A stretch of DNA of 64,000 nucleotides from Phytoseiulus persimilis (Eukaryota; Arthropoda; Arachnida; Mesostigmata; Phytoseiidae): the NCBI GenBank assembly GCA_037576195.1, contig CM075101.1, forward strand, positions 53,568,001 through 53,632,000, written 5' to 3'. Each line of letters opens with the position of its first letter. Position 1 is the first letter of the stretch. Shown piece after piece: positions 1-13,064 of this stretch. The position numbers and the translations under genes were made by a program. Under the pieces are notes generated by a model. It had not been told where the DNA came from and made no database searches. It saw nothing but the letters and a program-made list of their open reading frames with translations.

Positions 1-554
1 GAATACGAGCTGCGAGACGACAACGATGACGAAAGAAGTCAGCTCAAACACCGCAGTTGGGCACGTCTTCCTCAGCAGAACTATCCGTAACTCCGCGGAA
101 CAATGCTAGACTAATGGTAAGAAGCATTGGAGCCTTGAGGCGAGTCAGAACTGGAGAATTCTGCTAAGTATCGTAGCGTCATTAATTTGAAAAATCATCA
201 GATGTCAGAAGGGTTTCCGCGCACTTGGATTGTTGTCACTTAGCTAAAGGCATTCTAGGAAAAGGGAGAAGTTTTGTAGCGTATAATTTTTTCTGTGTCC
301 GCCGGTCGGACCGCCGCAGTCGACTCTTTGGAATGATGTTTCTATTCTTTCTTCAATTGTCCGGCGATCCTCCGTCAGCTCGAGCCTCGAAAGTAGGGAA
401 CAAAAGAATCGTAACAACGATCTTGATGAAATCCACGAAGGAGTATCGCTTCCCCTTCGTTCGATTCCGGCTCCAGGTCGCGAGCTCGGAGTCATGGGGA
501 AGATCGGCTCGCTCCGTCGTCATTGCCGCCACGGAATTCATGAATTGTACTCAC
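1..554. other. Left edge, no exon recognised (intron or 3' part of Iroquois gene)
   Basis: This stretch lies downstream of the last Iroquois exon I can support, which ends in phase 1 at a gtgagt donor. No reading frame here follows from a convincing acceptor, and I see no IRO-box-like sequence. The remaining 3' exons of the gene are probably beyond the window edge. Confidence 0.4.
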
Positions 555-3500
555 TGCTCTTGTTGTTAGTAATTTGATTCGATGCTCTTTCGCGGTCGTC
601 GGATGGAGGAACGACATCGTCGTCGTCATCGTCATCCTCATCGTCGTTTGTCCTAGTTTTATCCTCTTCTTCAGCGGGCCTGGGGGCGATTCTCGACGTT
701 TGAAAACTTCCCTCAAGAACAGCCAAGCTTTTTGACAGCGATTGAAGAGCACGCTTCCGATCTTACCGATTTCGAGGCTCCCATGTCATCTTGTTCTCTT
801 TTTTGAGCCGTCTACGCGCATTCGCGAACCATGTTGAAACCTATAACCGAGCAATAACATGAGTAATACGGTCGAACGTGCGAATGGTTCCGCATCACAC
901 AGCGACGCCCCGTGGAAGGGAGTAATTACCTGCGTGAGTGTCATCTTAGTGATGATGGCTAGCATGATCTTCTCGCCCTTGGTCGGGTACGGATTCTTCC
1001 GATGCTCGTAAAGCCATGCTTTCAACGTGTTCGTGGTTTCTCGAGTAGCGTTCTTTCGGCGGGCAACCGAGTCCATTGTGGACGAATAGCTGGTCAAAAA
1101 ATCATTGCTTTGAGTTGTGTGGTTTCGTCTTCTCTCCGATTTGGGTGTTACTGTCCCTTACTCCATTTATGCCCGAGTTCAGACCAGGGCGATGGGACAA
1201 ACGAGTGCAGCCCTTCCCCGACTTCGAAATTTCTGGTTCTCATGTGGGGAGCACTGTCGAAATGAGTCTCATCGCCGAACTTCGCCACAGAAACGCTGAC
1301 GCCGACGGTACCTATCGACACGAAGTGGATCGGGATATCATTAACATCTTGGTATCGTGTGAGCGCTCACTCATTTCTGAAAGAGCATGTTTCGAGTGCT
1401 TCCGGTGCACTTCGGGTATGTGACCAACGAAACCGGATTCGGAACGTTCGCATAATTTTTAGTCGAGATCGTATCTCACGCATAATACTTTCAGCGAACG
1501 AGAATAGCGTTCTCTGGCTAGCCGGAACGTTGCTCACCGCGTCCGTCCGTCTTACGCCCGTTCTGAAACACATTGTTTTAGAGTTTCGTTCTCGTCAGGG
1601 TTTCCGCTCCAGGTCCTCACGACGATGCGCATCTGCAGCTTGACAAAGCCGAACCGAAATAACGATTCAATGCTCCGTGCAAAGAGTGCACGCCTCCTCG
1701 GGGTCCGTGCAAAGAAGTCGGCTCGGGTAATACCGCCGTCGCGCCGCTCTGCTCAGCGGTAGCAGAAGCAAAAGAGCCACTACACATCCGTTCGTTCAGT
1801 TAGCAGTCTCAACCATCTGGCTGAAGTAGCGAATAATGATTCCGATAGCATCTCAATCAGAAGCTTATCGGTTGATCTGAGCAAACGCTCCAAGCAGGTT
1901 AGGCCATCGATAGGGGACTAAAAAGAGGAAATCGTACCCCCTACTAATTCATTACCGTTCCACCTTTGAGAATGATAGATAGATGCGATTCAGGAGACGG
2001 TAGCGCGGCAAGAGTCCATGGGCAGCGGGCTCAAACTCGAGGATGACGCGCCGATGACCGAGCTCGAACCCGGTCGAAAGCGCTCCGAGCTGAACCGATC
2101 GCCGAAGTGCTGACCGATCGGCTGTCGGAGGCTCCCGTAGCAAGGCGGGACGGCTCACCTACGGAACGCTCTACGAAACAGCGCAACGATCCCCTCGTAT
2201 CCATTGATACTATCTGAGTCAATTTAGACAAGAATACGAGAGAGAATAATCGGTGTCGGACAGTTCGTCAGAGGTGGCCTTGTGAGTGTCTGTGAACGTG
2301 TGCTCGTGACACTGGATTGTCGGACAGAAAATCGGGCCAGCGGCCTGGTGCGAAATCCCGGAGCAGATTTTCTCCCGAGACGACGATCTCGGCCGAAGAA
2401 ACGAAGGATTTCAGGCAACGAATGCACCGTTCCTTCGAGATCGGTTCCACGTGATCAGCGAGCCGCAATTGTGAGAATCGGTAACGCTATAATGAGCATC
2501 AAATCGGTGTTTGATGATTTCTGATCGTTGGTCCAAACCTGACGAGTCAATGGTCCACTTAGAGACAAGAGCCATTACACAAAGCTCGCTCGTATTGGGA
2601 GTCTCGGCGAGAAAAGAGCGAGCGACAAGTCAGTGAACACTTGTCCCTTGGGGACGAGTTTTTTTTCACTGCGAGAAAGCGAATCGTCTCGCCGAGAGCG
2701 ATCCCCTCAGTGCGGACTCGTCCCATGCCTCTCTCGAATCGAGTCGTCGTCGTCGTCGCCATTCGTCCGACGGGACAAATTGTAGCCGGGCGAAGCTGTC
2801 AAACGAAACCTGTGAAAGGGAGCCTGAAACACTCAGGCTGTCACTTCTTCATGCTACAATTGCATCTGTATTCACAACAACCCGGGTGGAAAACTGGGAG
2901 AGGGGGGAAATCATTCACAGTGCTCTCGATACAACCCGGTTGTCATGATACCGAGACATGACTCTGGCGGGCTTGAGTGTCCAGAAAGCCGTAACTGGTC
3001 GACGGCACCGATCATCTACGGAGCTCGAACTAGCATAGTGGTGCGCAATCATTCTGATGGGAGTCGAACAGCGCGTCCTGTCGTCAGCCGGACAGATGAG
3101 TTCGAGTTTTTGTTTCACTCAAAATGAATGAGGACTCGCGTCTCTTTTCAGCAGCGTATCGAATGGGGGTGGAGCAATCGAGATTAGACTCGAAGAGGGC
3201 CGAGGTTTGACAGACGAACTCGCGAGTACCAAAACCAGCGCCGAACGTACCGGAGCATCATCGCCACGCATATCAAGGCTGTGGTCGAGTCCTGAATGAC
3301 GTTCGCCTCGAATGTTCGGAGAATCGGCACCGTTGTCGTAGGGGTCGATGTTGTTTCGGCGTGATTTTCGCCATGCATCCGTCGAAAATCATAGCCGGCG
3401 CTGCACACTCTCTAAGTTGGGGGGCGTTGCTCTTTTTGAATCGGATGCATTTCGCTTTGTTGTGTCGCTCTACCGAGTCGATGCAGTGAGTTGCTCGACA

Positions 3501-4944
3501 ATGGGAGGTAGGAAGTCAGAGAAAGAAATACCGCCATCATATACCCACAACAGCAGTGGAGCAAGAGTCGACTCTGTTCTGGTACTAAGCCGGTTTTTAT
3601 TGTCTTTTCGGATTTATACGAAAGAGTCCCCAAGGGACGCTCGCAGCGAGAAGATGGGGACAGCTCGGAGACACGCTGGTCTCCAGGCAGAGAGACTCCG
3701 CCGAATGAGGGGAGAGGCAGTCGAGTTTTTACGAGCTCGCCATTAAACAATTAGCATTTCTCGAAGCGGGCAAAAGAAATGAGTGAGGAGGACAATCAGT
3801 TTGTTTGACCTGGAATTAAGTGTGTCAGGAGATCTCGCTCACCGGTCTCCGTAGGGTGTGTAGGCCAACCCCGCGGGATCATAGGGATAACTTCCGGCGG
3901 GAGGGACTCCCCAGTTACCAGTTGCAGGATAGAAGGGCGCCGATGGGACGTATCCACCGGGAGCGGATTCCGTTGACGATTGGTACAAGCCGTTAACCTG
4001 GAAGGAAGAGAGTTTCGATGATTTCCAACTCTGGAGGGAGGGGTGACTAAGCAGCTGGAACCACCGACTCCGGGGGGGGGGGGATCAACCGCTCCAATGC
4101 GACGTGCACACGGAAACTCCATTGAACGACATTGAGGAAGGGCATGGCAACTGCTGAAGCTTCTCCCCACGGAAAACCCGTCCGACCGTGTTGAGTCTCA
4201 TGAACAGCTGTCGGACGAGTATGGAGGAAGAGCGATTTTCGCGAATCATGCGAACCTGCAGTCCACGTACGCAACCGGAGTTCGGAAGAATACTTTCACG
4301 GTTCAGAAACACTTCTCGGTGAGGGGTGACTTGGCCAAACGTGCAACCGAGCTGTTTGAGCTCGCATAATGAGAACATATTTCGATACGGGTTGCCGTTT
4401 CCCTTTTGTTCCGAATCATGGAAAACAAGGCTCAAGTTCTGTCATGTGCCGTGGCTTCCGCAACTGGATGCCTGCGATGGCGGAATTGTGGTCCCGTCGT
4501 TACAATGACGCATGCGATTGCCTCAACTAGGACAACACATGCTGGCCTGAGTCTGCGAAACACAACATAACAGCGTACCGGTAGACCGTGAATTGACGCT
4601 ATCATTGACGGAATGCACAAAACAACTTCGCCATCGGGTTGAATTAATCGGATTTTCAGCCCACCGCCGAATTTCATCTCGAGAAAAACACTCACGGTCA
4701 GTGAAGTGGCACCCGAGGGCAGCCTTGCGGGATGGTAAAGGCTCGTTGAATGAAAGCCATCGTAAGGATTCGATGGATCTTCCGTCCTCGCATCGTGATG
4801 TCCCCCGAGAGACCCGAGTGATGCAACGGGGTCGTGTGAAACTCCTAATGCCGAGCGAGACGAAATGAAGCTCCCGGGCGGGGATGGAGCAGCAGGCGAG
4901 GAAGATGACGAAGTGTTTTGCGGCGTGGCGCCCAAACGATGCAC
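555..4944 (-). CDS. Iroquois-family TALE homeobox transcription factor (partial, five exons)
   Basis: This is a DNA-binding developmental regulator of the Iroquois family (araucan/caupolican/mirror; vertebrate IRX), acting in the nucleus. Exons in transcript order are 4944-4696, 3997-3843, 1089-930, 840-767 and 679-555, and all junction phases agree. The first two encode a Ser/Pro/Gly/Tyr-rich N-terminal region with a tract ending in [16 protein letters not shown], as is usual just before the homeodomain. The third exon encodes helices 1-2 ([16 protein letters not shown], then [20 protein letters not shown]). The fourth encodes the recognition helix ([19 protein letters not shown]). Splitting the homeodomain after MTLTQ is typical of the family. 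The fifth exon is acidic with a run of seven Asp. The intron between 1,090 and 3,842 is long. The start codon exon lies upstream and was not found; the C-terminus is off the left edge. The exact orthologue within the family cannot be decided here. Confidence 0.93.
4072..4083. repeat. G12 homopolymer
   Basis: Twelve consecutive G lie in an Iroquois intron, between the two N-terminal exons. It is a plausible length-polymorphic or assembly-error site. Confidence 0.9.
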
Positions 4945-7383
4945 CTGAAAAACAAGACGACCAATCGCATGAAATCGCGGAAGTGGGCAGTGCTCCATCC
5001 GAACGTTGAGTTCAAACAACTGGCGTTGAAGGATTCTCCAGACGAAGCATCAAAATCCAGACAATCTTCGAACCCCGAACTCCGGAAAGCAGGAATGCGT
5101 TCTGGGGTTTGCGCCGGGCACGACAACATAGAAGGTCAACTTTTCCCGGAGAAGGAGGAGCTGTCGCATGATCCGGTCGGTATTTTGTCCGAGCGGGGAC
5201 AGCTTATTGGCATATGAGCTCACAGCGTGGGCAGACGAGCGAGAAATCGTAGGGGCGGTCGGTCGGTGCTCGACTATCAAACCGAGAGGTCGTAATCAGA
5301 AAGCAGACGTGACGACCGCCGGCCGGCCGGCCTAAATGACGAACCCCGCCTAGAAGCAGATAACTACCAGGTTTTTGTGGACCCTGGAGCATGCATAGCT
5401 ATTACGTAAGTAGACCGAACAAATAGACGGGCCTACATGGATACGCGGCGACAGTTTTTTCGCCGAGTTCCACAGAGCCCCTCTAACGAGAACTAATGGG
5501 CCTAATTGTTCTTTTGGTCTTTCGTCCGACTGGAGCTCGCGCCTATCAAATCTGTCACATGATATGATCAGGACATATGACGAGCATACGTCCCTGATAT
5601 GGAATGATTTGCTACAACTCTGGGTTCGTGCGGCAAGCTCGAACAATGGAGCTCAGAACCAGGGGAAGGAGGTCCACCTCCTCGAAAAATTCCCCCGCCC
5701 GCTGAGGATCACTCCGGCATTTTGATAGAGTCGTCCCACTGAGGGACCTTCGCAGAAAAAAACGGTACACGATCAGGAGTGATAGGAAACTTCCATTCTT
5801 CAAATCAGATCAGGCTAAACGCTGGGTGGGACGTGACCGCGAAACGCGAATGAAGCCGAGTCCACTCCGACGTGTAAGTGCGACTCGTTCGCTCAGTGCT
5901 CACGGAACGTGGAGCTAGCCGTTTGTGAACGCAACGATTTCGCTCGAAACGTTGGATTCGATGTTGTCGAGACATGTGTTCGTACCGACTCAGTTTGGCG
6001 AACTCCGATCCTTCGTAAGTTTCGCGAAGCAAGCAACAGCACGCTCAGATGTTGTAACGACCATGTTCGAATTCGTGGCGGCTCGAGTGGATCGCGTTAA
6101 CTGGATATTGAGCGGCAAGGAATCGGACATCGCTGCGACGATCCGGCACACGGATGAAGTCTCGAGCTCGTGTAGCCAGGCGCCGGTGCTGAGCTGAGAA
6201 GCGCCCCCGCGAAGAAGCTGTTGTCGTAATTATATTGGTTCGAGAAAAAACACGTCGTGGTCGCCGTCGACTGAGCGGCATCGTGATGTAAACACTCGCG
6301 CGGGAAAACATCATTCGGAAGTGCGGCAATGCAGGTAGGCGGGCGGCAGCTGTTTCTAGCCGGTCGTAGTTGAAGTCGAGATGTCTCCGACGGTCTGCTC
6401 TCAGGCAGCGCGGATGGAGTTGCGCCGAGCATCGGCTTCTGACGCAGCTCCGGCGCTCGCAACGACGTTGGGGAAAGCTACGATCATGTCGACGACAGCA
6501 ATAATGTGGAGCAACAAGCCGTCAGCGGCGGAGGCGGCGGTGACGGAACCAGCGGGTCCTTCGTGATTTATGTCTGTCGCCGGTAGAGTGAGAGCCGCTA
6601 ATAGCGATCTAATGGCACTGACGAAAAGATGATGGCGGTGCCGCCGCTGATGACGTCTGGTTTGGCCTGGCCTGGATCCCCATCACCCCATGCGAGGTCC
6701 TTGTGTACTTTCTGTGGTGTCGGACTCGGTAGTCGACGGTGCTATCGCCGTACAGAGGCCTAACTTAAACACGCGGTTCTTGAACCAGCTGAAGCACATT
6801 ATAGCAGGCTTAAAGTTGGTCGGTCTAATGCTGCTTCGCGCACTGGACTGTGAATGGGTTTCTGACTTCGACACCGTTCCTCCGGAGCTCTTGTGGCTCG
6901 AAGAGGTTTTCTAAAAGCCCGCACCGATGACGTCTGCGTAGCTGTGTCTGGCACAACTTTTAAGAAACTGTACGAACGGCCGATGACAAATTCACTTAGG
7001 ATTCACTCCTTTCACGAGCGCCTATCAGCTGCCCGGCGTCGTCGTCACCGCCGCATCGTTTGAAAGTGCGTTCATGTGTTTTCTGTCTTGTCCAGTTTGG
7101 AACAGACTCCGGCAACGGAACACGGCCACGGTCGTCTTCGGCGTCGCCGCCATCATTATCATTGTGATTTTTTCGCGTTATCTCGAACAATGCGTCCAAA
7201 AGACAGATAGATGGACTGATACTGGATAGATGGATGGATTCGGACGAAGAAGGGAGAACTGGCCACAGAGAGCTCGCCTGTCGCCTGCGGTTTGTTCGGC
7301 AAACCAGCCGCTGATAAGTCTCCACCGTCTGCTACGACGGCTGTTACCTGCGCTAGTGCCTGCCATCTCTGCTGATAGACTCG

Positions 7384-7404
7384 TCGCTCGCTCGCTCGCT
7401 CGCT
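7384..7404. repeat. CGCT tetranucleotide microsatellite
   Basis: About five perfect copies of the tetranucleotide CGCT occur in the gene-poor tract. The surrounding 7,200-7,260 also carries short GATA/GATG-like runs. Confidence 0.85.
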
Positions 7405-10400
7405 TGAACGAGAGACAAACTGACGGAGGGACCGACCGCGAGCACAAAACCGGATGGCGACGACGTTCCATATTTTTTCAGGTTTCTCTCTGTTTTCCGC
7501 CGAGTGGGCTCTATTCCTTTACTGAGCTCCCATCGTCTTTCGGGGAGATGAAAACTCACACTCCGTGCGCACCCGACCTTCACTTGAGCGGAGTTTCTCC
7601 CTTTGATCAGACTCGGCGCTGCGAGTTGGCCACAGAAAATGCCGCTGGTAACTGCCACCACCACGCCTCTCTTCATACGTAGAATTAGCTTTCAGAAGTT
7701 GGCGGTGTTCTATCTCTTCAAGCTTGTCAGCTTAAAAAGCCATTAGATCACTACCGCTGCCGTTGCTACTGTTGCCGCCGGCGTGGGCATGTACTCGCTA
7801 ATCTTGATCGGGTAACCAGCGCCTTCCACAGATAAGCCAATAACTCATTGAGGTGCGAGAGCCTAGATAAGACCGCCGACGAGCCGGTCGACCGACTGAC
7901 CGGACCGCCGCTTCGTCGCTCAATCCGATCGGACCCCTCTTTTGGAAGCACAAAGTGTGAGTCGCTCCTGAGGATAATTTGACTCGAGCTGCACGAGTGT
8001 CACCGAAAGCTCCCGAGCGAATGGATTCCAACGGCCCTCGGTCGAGCTCTCTCGAATCATTTCGGTCGCCGACGGGGCTTCTTCCTTCGGAGTGGATCCA
8101 CGTTCACTCGATCCCAATCCCACGCAGGCGGCTCGCGCGGTAGGATTGCTCTGATGACGTCCTCAACTCACGAAACACACCCAGGGAGTAACAACGAGAT
8201 AACACCGGCGTTTTCTTGAAGATTAGCGCCTCCTCCTCTGCACACATGAATGCAAGCTTGCTGGGACGCTCGACGGACTGCGGTCACCGAGTGAACAAGC
8301 AAACGGCTATCTCGTGCGAGGCTCTGCGCCAGGGCGTTAACGAGCGCAATCGCTCGAGTTTCGCTCTTTGCAGATGACGCGCTCGCTGGAAACTGCGATC
8401 CCTTCTTGTGTTTCCTGAGTCTGATGTGTAAAATATGCCAACGTGTCGATTTGCAGTCACTACCAGCGGAAATTCCGTTGGAAAACATGGGGAGCCGTCG
8501 CCGGACTCCATCATCGACGAGCGATTGACCATCGACATTGTACTCGGTATCGATGTGGTACTCAATTCACTGCTGTGCGTAACGCTCTCGAAAGCCGAAC
8601 AGATCCCGTCCCTTATCTAGCGCTCGATGCCCGACGAAAGAGCCTCGACTGAAGTCAGGCAAGAGAGCGCTGGGAAATTACGGCCAGCCAGATGGTTCGG
8701 TGGAGTATCGTACAAATTGCCACACTTGGTTCCACTTCGCGCACAGGGTGCCTTCAAATGTGCTGCGTCCTTCGATGATAAAAGAGCTTTTTCTGCTTCT
8801 CAAATAAAGTCATGAGCGCTGGAATGACGTGATGAAATCATTGACCCATCGATTGACAAAGGATGGATTGGCCGGCGAACGGGATACCAAAGGAGAGTCT
8901 GTGGTGATCCCACATCGCTGCCCTTGCCCGTCCAATATCTTCCGAGAAGCCGTTTACCGCACTGACTCTCATTTAAACGAAGTTTCATCTGGGCTGGCGT
9001 CCGCCGCTCGGAGGGGATCGCTGCGGAGGGTTAATATCACACAACAGGAGAGCGGTTCCTTCAGATAGCCACTGCCCAATGGGGCTGAAAGCAGATTGGA
9101 GACGAATCTCTAATTGAACAGAGCGTGCCCCTTCGAGACGGCGAGGTGGGAATCCATCCTTGCCAAGTCGGGTGAATCAGCCGCCCGGCACGAGGCTCCT
9201 CGGGCGAGGAAAGTGTGCGGCTTCTTCCCAGCTTCCGTTTCGCTACGAGGAGGGATGCCACGGAACCAGTAAATTTTGTGCCGCTTCCGTTGACACTTGA
9301 AGCTGGTAGAAAATCGCTAAGCTCGATGATTCAATGATGAGCTGCCGTCCGTTGCCGACAACCCCGTCCGGTTCGAAGATCTTCCCGCGGGTTTCTTCTG
9401 AAGCCAGGATTCACCAGTGAGTTTCGCCGCTGGTCGTTCTTCACATGGATGCATCCATGGCCAGAATATAGCCACGAGCTCGCTGACGGTATCCTACGTT
9501 CAGCTTATCGGAGAACTATTCTCTTAGGGAGACGATCCCGACGATGATCCCCACGAGTCAGGAAGCGAAGTCTAGAATCTCTGCCAACCCCCTCCACAGC
9601 TGCATTCGAGTCAGCGAACCGCCCTGATTTGCAGAAGCGCTTGCAATAAATGCTCCACGAATTTATTGGCGGCCTCTCCATCGTGGTTCGAGGTCCGCAT
9701 CCGAGTCAGTTTGCTTGAATTTTCCGGGGCAGTTCGAAACTCCGATCAAATCAGACACGACTCAAGCCTTAATCAGCCTCTCATCCTTGGATAATCTTGA
9801 ACAAACACTGCATCAATCCCAGGATCCGCAGAAATGTCAAGTATCCTTTCCTCAGCGATATCAAGCAGACCCATCGCGATCCATTCCCATCGCGAACGTT
9901 TGCGGGCCACGATTTTGTTGAGCATCCGTGATGCAAGAAACGATCATCAGACCTTTGGCCGAGAGAAATTAAGGAGGGAGAACTTCGCCAGAGCGCCCGA
10001 TGCAAGCTCGAAAATTCTCCTTCAACTCCAGACATGTTGGTCTCTCGCGAAAATGATTCAATCACGTCATCAACAACAACGAGTCTCATCGAATTACGGA
10101 CTGCTGACCGTAAACACGAGCTCGAGATCAAGATGTCCCCAAGCATCCCAATAAACATGGATGCGAATCTCACTTTTGGGGCTCGATGAAGAAACGGGTT
10201 ACTGTCGAAGCAATCCGACAAGTGAGGGTGACCCCGGATTATCACAACTCCAAAGAATAGGTTCCAGTCGAGTAGAGTCGACCGTGTAGTGGATATCGTG
10301 ACTCGACGAGTGTTTTGAAGCAGAATCAGATATTCCTAAAACAGACTCAATCCGATGAAGATCTGTACGTCAAAGAGGATATCGAACTTGAAGTGCGACG

Positions 10401-11519
10401 GCTGAATGGACCGAAGAGCATTAGAGGAACGGAACTCATCCAAACGGCTGACCGTATCCGAGAACAGATTCGTCCGGTCCTCGCCAAACTAGAGAAATCG
10501 AGAACTTCGTTCCCATTCCAGCAAAACCAATGGATGGGCTTGTATGCAGCGGGATTATGAGCACAGATGAACAATGTGATGTGCTCCTCGAACCAGTTTG
10601 AAAACCAGAAACACCTCACCTCGGTGAGGCGTACGACTTCCATCGCATCACGTGGATGTACTTATCAGTGAGCTCATGGGAATCTCCCGCGCGTCAAACC
10701 CATGACGTCCCGATCCCCGGTAACGCTCATTCCCGAAAGCGCGAAGGGTGAGTCACGAATCCGGCCACATCTCCGGACCTTCGACATTTCCGGACATTCG
10801 ATAACACAGTCAGCCGGGGGTTTCAGGGGGATGTCATGATTAAATCGGTCCCGATAACGGAGGCAGACGTAAAGCTCGAATGCGTCGAGCATTGTGCGCC
10901 GCACGAGTTATGATCGCTGGACAACTCGTCGTAAACTCACAACGCTCTGAGAGATTCTTGTCTATCGACCTCACTTTGTTCGAGACACCTTGTATCGAGT
11001 GAAAAACGATCAGAGGAAGCTCACTATCATTTCCTCGATCTGACTGCGTCAATGCAAAAATTATGCGTTCTTCCGTCTCGTCACTGTTTTCGGTTCCAGA
11101 GGCCCGAGGTTTAGTCAGATAGTCTCTGAAGGATCTGTCCAAGTTGACCAAAAGATTGATTAACGTAACCGGTTCTCCTCATGGATCAAAGTGCATCGAA
11201 ATCGAGACTGTCGGAGCCTCGTCATGGATAATTGGGAGCGAGGATTTTCTCCAGCGAAATCCAACGTCGATTGCGTTGAGCGAACGAGGAGACCTGTCTC
11301 GGAACTGTCAGATGGAACCTAAAAGTTCGGGCACCGAAGACGACGGGAAGCTAAATGGCGATACGCACTCGAGTCAATGATAGATATGAGCTCGTTTCAA
11401 TCGCGGATTGAGGAAAAGTAGTTTCCCTGGAAGCGGTCTGGGTTCGCTCAACTCCGGTCCTGTATTTCCATGGCAACGACGGTGACTTTCAGTAGACGGA
11501 TTGACGACTCGCAATCGAT

Positions 11520-11534
11520 CCCCCCCCCCCCCCC
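11520..11534. repeat. C15 homopolymer
   Basis: Fifteen consecutive C occur in non-coding sequence. No feature is attached to it. Confidence 0.9.
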
Positions 11535-12844
11535 TCTCGGCCACAGATCTCGGGGAGTAAACATCGGGGCTACATCATTGCCAGAAAAGAGCTAGCTGAC
11601 TCATGATGTTTGTACAAACCTCACATCTCGAGTGCTCACCGGAATTTCTAAATCAAGTTCAGCAAATCCCGACATGCGGTTGCGAAAAACGCATTGACAT
11701 CGAGTCTTGTTTCCTGAGAACCCAGGCCCATTGTAGGCAGATTTTTCTCGCCTACATTTGGAGAGTTTCTAAAAGCCCTCGGACCTTCCAGAGCTGGATG
11801 TGCTTGACTATGCCGCTAGCGAACCTCTCGCGGATTTCATTCTCGCTTTATAAGGCAGCCACATCAGTTATGACCTAGCCACCCATTGGCTATTCTCCGA
11901 ATGTTTAGGTTCACGAGAGAATTACTATTTGGGGTTCGCAGACATCGTGTGGTTCTCCTCTACTTTCTTCTCTCTAATGTGCTCTCACCTCAGCAGTTGG
12001 AGGTTCTGCCGCATTTTGTGACTCTTGAGGATCGGGACCGGTCACACTATATTGAGGAGCGGCGTAACCAAAATGTGGACTTGCCGCCAAGTATGACATG
12101 ACGAACCAGCGAAGACGACCGCTCGGGAATCAATCACTTTATCGGGAGCAATAAACCGACGCCTAGCGCGTCGTTCCGATCACGGGAGCTGCTGATCCGG
12201 GCCACTCCGGGAACTCGATGAGGAGCACTCACTGCACCGCTTGAGAACAAGCCTTAGGAACTTCACTCTCCCTCCTTCGGGACGCTCAGAAACACTGACA
12301 CCGAAGGGCGCGTTTTTGTATAAGAGTTCTCAACTTGTGTTCGGTCCTCTGAAGAGATCGGCCGGCCGGAGCAGGTCGGGATGCGCACAGCAACAGTTCC
12401 CTGGGATTGAAGACTCCTATGAACTAGTGCTGAGATGGGTCGGTATCCTGACTCGCCCAAATTATTTCACGGAGGATCAGGGCCAGCGGCAAGAACGAAC
12501 AAATACACACACAGACGCACCAGTATGTTGTCGACGCGCACCGGGCGGGGAGACGATCATGAGAGACGCATCAACAACAACTTCGTCTCCACTGCGCCCT
12601 TCCAGAACCACTGTTGGAGCTTAGCATGCCGATCTGAATCCACGAACGCCCGTCCCGGAAGCCGGCGGCTCCTCCCAATTAGTTGCGGAGCTGAGTGTCG
12701 TCGTGAAGTTCTTTTAGGATTGAATCTCCGCCGCCGCCCGATCTGGAAAGTGGCGGAGGATCCCAACGTACGGAGATCGGCTGACTTGCGCACCGGATCA
12801 CTCACTCACTCAGCACGGAGATGGATGAACGCACGAGGGATCTC

Positions 12845-13064
12845 ACTGACAGGCAGGCAGGCAGTCAGACGATCGAAGGACGGACCGACGGATGGATGGA
12901 CGGACAGACAGACAGACAGATCAACAAACGGACCTGCCAGTCCACGGATGGATGGACAGACGAACGAGCAAGCAGACAGACTAACTGACGGACCGACTGC
13001 CCGCGTGCTCGGTCGCTTGGCTGTTCGGTTGTCTCACTCACTGACTGACTGCTGGCTGGCTGAA
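12845..13064. repeat. Degenerate GACN/GACG-type tetranucleotide repeat
   Basis: About 220 bases built of imperfect four-base units (GACG, GACA, GACT, GATG, later CTGA/GGCT). The strongest core is around 12,880-12,925. Because the unit is four bases, the repeat has no stop in one frame and makes a long spurious open frame rich in Asp, Arg, Thr and Gln. Confidence 0.85.

Noticed and set aside
4432-4695. Extension of the 195-codon minus-strand frame beyond 4,696
   Set aside because: The part 4,696-4,944 is a real Iroquois exon; beyond the gtgagt donor at 4,695 the frame is intron read-through.
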